This document shows positions 25,577 to 35,700 of a DNA stretch of 64,000 nucleotides, one piece after another. Source of the stretch: Kiloniella majae (GTDB taxonomy: Bacteria > Pseudomonadota > Alphaproteobacteria > Kiloniellales > Kiloniellaceae). The stretch is from assembly GCF_002118315.1 (NCBI RefSeq), contig NZ_MTSZ01000012.1, positions 1 to 64,000 of the forward strand, read 5' to 3'. Under the pieces are notes generated by a model. It had not been told where the DNA came from. It made no database searches and saw only the letters and a program-made list of their open reading frames with translations. The stretch's first letter is position 1. Each line of letters begins with the position of its first letter. The position numbers and the translations under genes were made by a program.

Positions 25577-26608
25577 ATGTCCGGTCTCTGGTTTTGTAAC
25601 TATTCAAGAATTTATGTGTTTTTTCTCTCTTTTTTTATTCTTTTGATTTCACCTCAGTCTTTTGTACATGCGCAATCAACAACAAACGATGATACCGAGA
25701 AAGTTGTCATATTAACGGAATCTGTTCAGGAGATTGCGGGTCCCAAGCGTGTTGTCAGTGTCGGGAAGTTTGATGCTGTGGGGTCGTTTGAGCAAAAATA
25801 TGGTGATTGGGATATTGGCGGCGGGTTATCAGCAATGATGACATCAGCCCTTGTTGAATCAGGTCGCTTTATTGTCGTTGAGAGGGCCAATGTGCAGCAG
25901 GTTTTGGCTGAGCAGCAAATGAAAGGCCAAAATGTTACCAATCCCACGACAGGGCCGGAACTTGGGCAGGTAACGGGGTTGAATTTCCTGATTTATGGAT
26001 CCGTCACCGAGTTTGGTGATCAGGACGAAGGTGGTGGCTTTGGCGTTGGGCTTTCGGGGGGGAATGTCGGTAATCTCTTTAGCGGTGCTTTATCTCGCCA
26101 ATCTGCTTCGGGCAAAGTGGCGATGGATATTCGTCTTGTGAATGCAACAACATCACAGGTTGAAGAAGTATATCGTGTTTCTGAACCGATTGATAACTCG
26201 TCCTGGGATCTGTCTCTTGGTTATAAAGGAGTGAGTATGGGAACGAACCAGTTCCTTAAAACTCCTCTGGGTGAAGCGACGCGTAAGGCAATTACACGTG
26301 CAGTGCAAATGATTGCCGCGAAAAGTAATTCTGTTGCTTGGACAGGGCGCGTTGTCGATTTTGACGAAGGGCAAGTCTATATCAATGCGGGATCTAATTC
26401 CGGTATCCGCGCAAACGATAAGTTTATGGTTGAGCGTGTCATCAAAAAGTTGACGGACCCGCAGACAGGCGAAGTATTGATGATCCGTAAGAAAGAGTTG
26501 GGTTTAGTTACAGTTACGGATGTTACGGCGAAACTTTCTTTTGGTGGGTTTGTACCTCTTGATATCGATACCCCGCAGCGTGGAGATATCATTGTTATTG
26601 TCAGGTAG
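25577..26608 (+). CDS. CsgG/HfaB-family outer-membrane secretion protein
   Basis: The 343-residue protein has a signal peptide (IYVFFLSFFILLISPQSFVHA) and a CsgG domain: KRVVSVGKFDAVG, GGGLSAMMTSALVESGRFIVVERANVQQVLAEQQ, GLNFLIYGSVTEFG, and ARKAITRAVQMI-like helix near residue 240. The C-terminal 90 residues (VDFDEGQVYINAGSNSGIRANDKFMVER to GDIIVIVR) form the small beta domain often found after CsgG. CsgG forms a nonameric pore that exports curli subunits; HfaB acts in holdfast anchoring. Unlike CsgG it has no lipobox Cys after the signal peptide. The giant gene follows after 147 bases (to its ATG) and no other curli gene is present. An in-frame GTG start at 25556 is possible. Confidence 0.85.
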   Translation: MSGLWFCNYSRIYVFFLSFFILLISPQSFVHAQSTTNDDTEKVVILTESVQEIAGPKRVVSVGKFDAVGSFEQKYGDWDIGGGLSAMMTSALVESGRFIVVERANVQQVLAEQQMKGQNVTNPTTGPELGQVTGLNFLIYGSVTEFGDQDEGGGFGVGLSGGNVGNLFSGALSRQSASGKVAMDIRLVNATTSQVEEVYRVSEPIDNSSWDLSLGYKGVSMGTNQFLKTPLGEATRKAITRAVQMIAAKSNSVAWTGRVVDFDEGQVYINAGSNSGIRANDKFMVERVIKKLTDPQTGEVLMIRKKELGLVTVTDVTAKLSFGGFVPLDIDTPQRGDIIVIVR

Positions 26609-26755
26609 ATCTGAATAATCGCCTTTGTAAAAGGCAAGCTCTATCCGGGGAAAAGTTTTAGCTGAACTGAAATTCAATACGTGATTAAAATAATTAAAAT
26701 GAAACAGTAAAAACGATTGAATTTTCTCCTCCCGGGTAGTTTTGGGAGAAGCCAC

Positions 26756-29700
26756 ATGGTTGGTATTTCTATACAATTACAGCGAACTATACGTTATGGT
26801 GCTGTGGTCATTACAACGAGTTGCGTCTTATCCTGGCCACTTTCGTCGGCTTTGTCCCAAAGTACGGAAACGCCAATCTATCAAAATCCGGGTTATACCG
26901 TTTTTACACCCGGTCAGGTAACTGTTCCGGGCGGTGGTTATGCGCGACAAGCTACGCAAGCAGGCCAAGCGACGCAGGCGAGGCAAGCCGAGGGCTACGT
27001 TTCTCCCTATAGCCCCACTCAACCTTACCGCCCTGTGTTACCGTATGGGCCAGTAACAGAAACCCCCATACCGTCCTATAATGTACAAAGTTACAGTGCG
27101 CCGCTTGCCATGCCGATACAAACGGGTACCCCGGGGATGACTTCGGGTGTTACAGGTACTGTGACCAGAACAGAGACGACAACAAAGACGAGCGGTGGCG
27201 TTACCACGAGTACAACCTCTACAAATACGACGGTCTATCAGGCACCGGTCCCTACTACGACCAGAACTGAAAGTGTGAGCAAGGGTACAACTGTCCCTTA
27301 TGTTGCTCCCAGTACATCAAAACTCATTCGAAACAATCCTATTCTCGAAAGTCCAGCCGTTATTCAAACAGCTCCGCAGGCACCAAGTGTGTCAGCCAAA
27401 GTTGAATCGGTTGATACATCGACGGCATCGACCGGGGCGAAAACGTCAACAGAAGCATCAGGTGATGACAGTTCAGCGAAAGCTGTGGCCAAAGAGGAAG
27501 AGGCAACAGAAGAAACTTCAGAAGAGGTGACGGAGGAAGTTGCGGCTACTTCTGAAACATCAGAAGAGGTATCTTCTGGTGGGAGTGATGTTGTTCATCA
27601 TGAGGAAGAAAAAGAGCCGCCCGGGATGACGCTGGAGCAAATTACAGCCATGCGTAAGGCGTCGGAAGAGCGGGCTAAACGTAATCTGGTTCGTGAAGAT
27701 GTCGCGCCTATAACAAGTATTGATACCGTGCGCGAATGGTCTGGCCCTAATCTCAATAGCCTTATTTCACAAGTCGGTGACATGGTGCGCACTGCAGCCA
27801 ATAACTCTTTGGCGATGATTGGAGAGAATACTTTAGAGATAAAAGTCGATCCCAAAGATATTGAAGATGCTGCTGCGGAAGAGGACAAAAGGCAGAAAGA
27901 AAAAGAAAAGAAAATACAGGAAGAGAAAGAGCGCAAAGAAAAACTCAAAGCCAAGTTGGAAGAACAACAACGGAAGCTGAAAGAAGAGCTGGAGCGTCAG
28001 AAAAAAGATAAAAAATACAAAGCGCGCAGAGATGCTGAAAAGAAACTGGAAGAAGAACGGAAAGAGCTGGAAAAAAAGAACAAAGAACTGAAGCGAAAGG
28101 CAGAGAAACATAAAAAGGACGGAGAAGACCTTGACCGTGAAGACAAAAATCTTCGTGAAATAGAGCAGGAAATGCGCCGGGATGGTGATCCTAACTGTCG
28201 CTCTTCTGCCTGTCAGAATATACGTAAATTGCGTGCAGAAAATCAGGCTGACAAGGCAACACATCGCAATAGTGGCACAGCTTTGCAAAAAGAAGCCAAG
28301 CAATTCAGAAAAGACGTGAAGGAACACCAGAAAGCAGTACAGACCGTTGAGGATATGAAAGATCGCAAGTTCGGGATGAATGATGCCGAATTTGAAAAAC
28401 ACAAGTCTGATAAAAAAATCAAGAATCTGGCTGTACAGGAAGAAAAAATTCGTCGCGCAATGTCTGATCTTAGGCAAAAGGCAGAATGGCAAAAACACAC
28501 TAAAGGGATTACCGAGAATGAAGCCAATGACCTAAGAAAACAAATGCGTGGCTTGGAAGGTTTGCTTGAAAAAAATGAAGCCGCCCAAGCTGAGGCCAAA
28601 GAAGCTGCTTTTACATTGGAAGCGAATGCTTTGGGGCTTGGGGAAGAGTTGGCAAAAGCACAACAGGCTTTCGATAAGCATCAAAAGGCTAACGGGCATT
28701 TAAGTGCACCAATAGGGCCAAATATTGATAGTGATATCCCCAATGAGTTTATGAACTCTTTCTATGAAGCAAAATCAATCAAGGGGATGGACGTAGGAGA
28801 GCTGGAGAAAGTCAGTGAACAGTTTGATTCAGCATTAGAAAGACTTGAGGCTGCAGATAAAGCCTTGGCATCGGGTGACATTCCCAAAGGTGGTTCAGCT
28901 GATAGCTTGGCAAAGTTTGGTCAACTGGCTGATAAACTCGATAAAATCCAAGATGATATCAACCAAGAAAATAAGGACAAGGACAGCCGTTACAGGCAAG
29001 AAATAAAAGAACAACACCGCAGAAATCAGGTGCTTGGTGATGCGTTGGATGAGGTTAAAAAAGCGCAACAGGCTTTGGTTGAAGCTGGTGATACGGAGTA
29101 CATAGATTTTGACGTAAGCGGTATGCGTTCCGAAGAAGAACTTCGCGAGCAGATGAATAAAACCTTCACAGGGCCAAAAGCACTGAGAGAAAAGGTTGCT
29201 GCCAATCGCGCAAAACTTTTAAAAGCGACAGCTGCTTTTCATGAAGCAAATGAAAACTTGCAGAATTACAGCGAGGGAATGCGATCAACAGAGTTGCGTA
29301 ATCAAGCCAATGAAGTTCGCAAGGAAATGCGTGGCCTGTTACCTGATGTCGAAGTCGATATCTTTAGTCGACAAGTAGGATTACATAATACAGATCTTGC
29401 AAATGGATTGGCGAGAGGCCCAGATGGCAAAGTAGATCGCAAAGCCTTTGGCAACAATGTTGCGGCGGTTGCTGATCAACAGATGAAACTCGCTAAATTG
29501 GGGAGTGAACTGGATAGTGTTAACCGCAAGCTTGCCGATTTTAATGCCAAGGCCGGTTTAACCGCTCAACAGGCACAACATACCGAAGTTTTGGCCTATC
29601 AACGGGATCAAATTCTTTCTCAACAAAAACAAGTCGTGGGCAAGCTCGGAGAATTAGGCGTTCAGGGTAAAATGCAGGATGGTAAATTTACCCCTGAACC

Positions 29701-32700
29701 TATGACGCGTGGTGGGGCTATAACGTGGAATACAGCACGGGATCAGGTGGTCAAAACCTTTAAAGAGATTGAAGAAAACAGAAGAAAGGTTGCGGAAGCA
29801 ACAAACCGTAAGGTGAGTTTGGCTGGTTTACCCTCTAACCCTGATAAATCGGGGCAAGGTACCGTAGAAAAGTTACTATCGAGAGATCAAAAATTATTGA
29901 GCTCCATTGCTGGAAGTATAGGGGGAGTAACAGGTGCTGTTCTCGCGGGTGCATTACAAAATGAGGGTGAAGATTCTACGCGTGTGAACTTAAATAACGA
30001 GGCTGATAATCTGGTCGCAGGGTTGGAAAACCCCATAAGGCCACAAAAGAGCAAGGAAGTTATCAGGCTGGAAAACGCGATAGCTGGACTTGATGACAAT
30101 ATTGAAGCTGTCGAAGGGAGTATGATTGCGGCAAGAGGGCATAAACTTCCGGGGTTAGAGACGGGATTGAGCGCGCAACGTGAGGCACTTTTTACAACCC
30201 GTGCTGTGTTGGAAGTTAAACTGGATCGAGAGAACGAAAAATTAAAACAAGGAATACTTCGGGTTCAAACCAGAACCAAGAAAGGATCAAAAGAAACGGA
30301 AGAACTCAAACAGGCACTTACCAGTTTGGATCTTAATATTGCATCTCTTGAAACAGTAGAGAAGGCGCTCAATAAAAGCGATCAACAAGGTCTCTCCAAA
30401 GGATATACATCACAAAGGCAGGCGCTGGAAGCCAGCCGAAGTCAAGTCGCCAAGGCTTTGGAACGTCAACAGGCCGTTGATAAAGAAAAGATAAGGCACA
30501 ATCAAAGCGGTCTTAATACGATTGACCGGCTTCTTGGGCGAAGTGATCCCCTGCCGATTAACGAAAACCCTCGACCAACATCCATACCTGTTGTTGCGCT
30601 GGAAAATGAGAAGACCAAGGAACTGTCAACAACACTGGAATCGCTGAATAAGTCTATCGAAGCTATTGAAGAGACGATGAGCGCGACAGAGGGAAGTAAT
30701 GTTCCGGGGCTTTTAAAATCGCTGGAGGACCAAAGAGAAGCCATGTTTGCTGGGCGGGATGCCCTGTCAAAACAATTGGCTGATGAAAAGGCACGGTTGA
30801 AGAAGCAAGCTGAGAAGCTCAAAAAGCAATCTCCTGTAGAACAACGGGAGATTGCTCGTAAAAAAGCGAAGCCTGAAAATTTGGAAACAAGTCTGGATGA
30901 AAACATTAAAGCCTTTGATGCTGCGGCAAAGCATTACAGGGAAGTTGGGCAGGAAAACCTGGCGCAGGTTTTTGAAGTACAAAAAGCAGCATTGGAAAAA
31001 GAGAAACAGCGACTGAAGGTAACAAACGTGAGTTATTCAACAGGCGAAAATATCACGCCGGAACGCTCTGAGCTTGATGCCGTTAAGTCATTGGTTTCCT
31101 GGTTGAATAAAGATGTTTTACCAGCTTTCTCAAAAGAAGATCCTACCTTGAGAATATTGCCATCTGTTATTGCAGAGATAACCCATAAATTTGGGGCAGA
31201 AGCCACAGAACAAATATTGGACGAGGCTTTGGATGAATTGGTCGATAACAATCTCAAGCCAGATGGGGCCGTTCTGATCGATGCATTGTTTAAACGCATC
31301 AATCGGGAGCTTGTTTCTCAATCAAAAGAAAATTCTGTTAATGAATTACCGCGGCTTAATTTCCTGTCCAAGATACTTTCAACCCGGAAAAAGGGCATTA
31401 ACACGAATGAGACAGCTTATTTACAAGCGTCGTATGATACGTTGCGCGAGAGGTTGATAAAATCTCGTTATGAAGGGCTTAATAAGCCGAATGCAACATC
31501 TTTGTCATTGGTAGAAGATTTGTCAGCTCTGGTTCAGTTAGCCAGTTTTCCGGGGGCAGATCCCAAAGAATTACGTCCTTTAATCGCACAATTGGAACGT
31601 CAGTTAACCCGATTAAGCAAAAGCGTGAAAGGAATAGAAAAAGAAAAACTTAATTCTATTCTTGCTGAGCTAAACACCAATAGCAGAAAGTTGTTACATA
31701 CTATCAGAACAACAGTGCCAAAGGGACGAGAACAATCAAATTTAACCACGGCGCTCACCAAACAGCTTATTAGTATAAATGATTTACGTGCCACTGTTTA
31801 TGGGCAGCAGTTCTCTTCTGAACAATCAAAATCTCAGGCACAAATTCGCAAGGAATATGCTGCGTCAAGACTAGAGCAAATTCGTAATCTGGTGAATTCA
31901 GGTAAACTTTCTGAAGCCTTGGATGTGCTCAAAAACCTTGAAAGTGAAGATGCCAAAATCAATCAGAGTAAAGCACTCGCTTTAATAGATTTGGTGACGC
32001 AGATAGAACGGCGTTACGGCTTCCTCAACGAAAGTGAGAAAGAGAAGCTGGGTAATTTGGTGGATCTGCGCAAGTTACGGGAAAAAGCATTACAGGAATT
32101 TGTTGAGCAAAACAAAGATCCGAAAATCATTGCCGGTATATCACTTCATTGGGCTGACAGATTACTCCGGGAAGGTAATCTCACCGAGGCAGCATCTGTC
32201 CTCTCTAAAGCATTAGAAAAAAAGCCTTTGGATCCATCGCTTCTAGCGCTTCAGGCAAGAGTTACATTGGCAAAGAAAGGGGCCGAGGTAACAGGCGAGG
32301 ATATTAAATCAGTACTTGGCAATATTCCGGTAACTATTGGTGCTGAAGTTGGCAGCATCATGTTGAACGGATATGTAGAGCAGGGTGAGTATGCAAAGGC
32401 TAAAACGCTTATTTCCGTACTCAGACAGGCAGAGGATTTTGACGAAGCAACAAAAAAGCGTCTTTTAGTACAATTGGATTTTGCAGAAATTTCAGTTTTG
32501 GCCAGCGGACTTGGCAGTGGTCAGGATGACAATGATCTGAAAAAGAAAATACAAGAGTTTCAAAAACGCCTTATGGCGACCGAAGGGCTTGGGGACAGGT
32601 ATAAAAAAGCTCTCATGTCCTCTGGTAATCGCTTGATACAGGAAGTTGATAAAGCCATTGCCTGGCAAGCAAGCCTTGATAAAAACACGACCTATGCCAG

Positions 32701-35700
32701 TGAATTGGGAAATATAGCCCGCAGTGCTATTCGCTCAGGAAGATATGATATCGCCGAAGATGCACTCAAAAAGCAAATCACAAAACTATTGAATGAACAT
32801 GGTCCCCAAGAAATAGGGCAAGGGTTTCGACAAATAACGCGTCTTTTGGATGGTGTTCGCATGCGATCCCAAGATCCGGAGTTAACAGAAGAGCAACGTA
32901 AAACTTTTGCACAATTTCTTAAGGCAACAGGCGAAGCGGTTAATACGAAACTCGACGAATACTTTAAGGAAAGGATTGCAACTGCTTCCAAGCAAGCCCG
33001 CGTAAAAGAAAAGAAAGCATCGCACCTTCGGAGTCTAAGTCAAATAAACCTGGAAATTCGTACCCTCGCTCAACTTAAAATCAGGCTAGATCTATTATCT
33101 GTACCACCTGAGGAGCGTGTTAAAAAGATGACGGAACTGGTTTCCGCCGCGACAAATAATATCAATAAAAAAGAAGCTCAAATTTTAAAAGCCTTTGATG
33201 GTTTGGGGAATGTTCTCAGGGACAACGAAACAACCAAGATCAATCTGGAAGAACAGATTACCCAACTAAATAGTTTACGATCTCTTCGGGATGGGATGCA
33301 GGATTATTATATTGAAAATGCCGGCAATTTCACGCCGCCTGACTATCGAATGTACGGCATGAACTATGGTTCTTTCCTGCCTGAAAATCACCGTGAATGG
33401 CAAATTACCACCATACAGCGCACTCTTGCCGGTGTGTATGCCAATGGAAAATCAGCTGATAAAATATGGGAAGAACGTAAAAACCTGGGCAACTTTACCG
33501 TGGGGCGTGGATTACGGGAAAAGACGCTCGCTAACCATAAGAACACACCGAGAGATCGGGAGTATAAAGCGAATGAAAAGAAATACCTTAATCATTGGCT
33601 TGTGATGGCAATGGATGATGCCGAGCTTAAATATCTTGATCAACGTCGTGCCGATCTGATTAACGAAGACCCGGAGCGGAGCAGGTCAGAACGCGGACAG
33701 CTTTATGAGAAGTTGATAACTGCAGAAGCTAAATACCTCAAGGCTTTGGTCGGGACTTCCAATCCACTGCTGGAGATGTTTGAGCAACTGGGGCAAACAG
33801 GCCGCTTGATGAAGGGGGCCGCAAATGAGCTGGAAGGCCGGATTGTTTTAAATCAACAAAGATTACTGGTTGAAGAGTATCAGGCCGCTTTGATTGATGA
33901 GGATGCACAACGCCTATTCCGTGCCATGATTCCTCTACGGGAAGCTTCCTTGGCCGGAGAGCTCGATAGCTTTGTGAGCTATCTGCATATTGAATGGTAC
34001 GAAGCTGGACCTGCAAGGGCAGCAAATCTTCTTGGTGGGATGAGTGATACTCAGGCCGAGCTGGAAGAAGTGATCGCAGAAAGCCAGAAACTCAATATTG
34101 CACTGATCCGTGCAGGGCATAACCTTCCAAGTCAGCTAAGTGAGAAAGATAAAGAAGTCCTGAGGACACATGGTTTCCTCAAAGACGGGGTTTATACCAT
34201 TCCTAAACAAATAGTATTGGACCCGACGAAAGTTGGTAGTGAATTTGTCAAAACAACAACAACGGGAACAGCTGCTACAATTGATCGTTTCCTGAATGCC
34301 AAGCAAGCTGGTGAACTTTTTGCGACAATTGCGATACCCGGTGGTGTGGCCGGAAAGTTTGGACGTTGGGCAACGGCTGAAGTACTGGCTGCAGGTGCTG
34401 TACGTTCTCTTGGCGGGAAAGCCCTTGCCTATGGCACAGGACTGGCCTTGGAGGCCGGGGCCTTTACATTTTTGAACCGAACTGCACAGGTTGCTCTGGA
34501 TCCAGCTCTTTTAATGAAAGAGGGATATTGGTCCAGTGAAACTCTGTTGAAAGAATATGCTCATAACCTTTTGATTATAGGTGCCTTAAAAGGATTTGGG
34601 GCGGGATCTGAAGGCGTAGCCAAAGCCGCGCAACACATTGGCAGAAAGCAACTGGCGGGCATACTGAAACAGACGGCCATTTTCGGTGAGGCTGCTGTAC
34701 TAACCGCTTTGAACGGCTTGTTAGAAGGTAATCAGATTAGTCAGGATGATTACCTGGGGAATCTTTTGACAATCGTCTTGTTAAAGGGAACGGGTAAAGT
34801 TCTTGAAGGGAAAAATAAATCTCCGTTACAACGACTGAATGAAGCGAGAATTAATCGCTGGTTAGAGACAATTGGCAAACCACCTGTGCCGGGGACAGGA
34901 CCGACAACAAAAGTTAGTCAACTTCGGGAAGCACAGATACGCCATATAGAATATGTTGATTGGCTTCTCTTTGTTGATAAACCGACAAAGATCCTGATGG
35001 AGACCTATAACGGGAATTGGGACGCTGCCCGTAAAGATTATCAGAATGGTAATCTGTCAGCCCATGACATGCGTAAGCTGGTCAACCTTCGTCGTCAGAT
35101 TGTTGATAATCTCGCCAATGAAATTGTTCAGGAAATCGGCGGCGAAGTTCAAGCCTTTGGTTCTGAAAATCTGACAAGCGATTATGATATCAGCTTTGTT
35201 GGTCCGAAAGCCGCTTTAGGGGTTATTCTGTTTAATGCCCGTTTTGCCAACCGTTGGAAACTTGCCAGTGAAATCGGCGGACGAGAAACTGGTTTGGTAC
35301 TTGATACCAACGCTTATACTGAAACTATCCAGAGCCTGATTGAGGCCGGAAAGGGGGATGTTCTTTTCCAGGATGCTTTTGCTCATCTCTCAGCAAGGAA
35401 AGCATTACCAAAAGAAGCCTGGGACACGCATAAGAAATGGATACTTGAAAACACTTCGGAAAGTAAAAGGGCCGAAGTTGTCGAAGCTCTGAGGTTGGCA
35501 GAGAAATATAATACTGAATATCGTGATGCTATTGAGGCTCAGAAAGAGCGACTTCGAAATGATAAGGAAAATCCGATACAGGAAGTCGATTTGCAGATTA
35601 CTGCAGAAAACAGATTATATGAAAGTGCTCTCAAAGATATTCTGGAATTGAGAACGGCTTTTGAAAAAGCGTCGGGTGCTGAGAAAGAAAGCTTGCGACA

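Noticed and set aside
24917-26608. A curli (csg) operon
   Set aside because: Only the CsgG domain is present; there are no CsgA/B repeat subunits, CsgE, CsgF or CsgD-like genes.
27833-28599. Long Phe/Leu/Ser-rich open frames on the minus strand opposite the start of the giant gene
   Set aside because: They are the complement of the Lys/Glu-rich coiled-coil coding sequence and have no ribosome binding site or family pattern.
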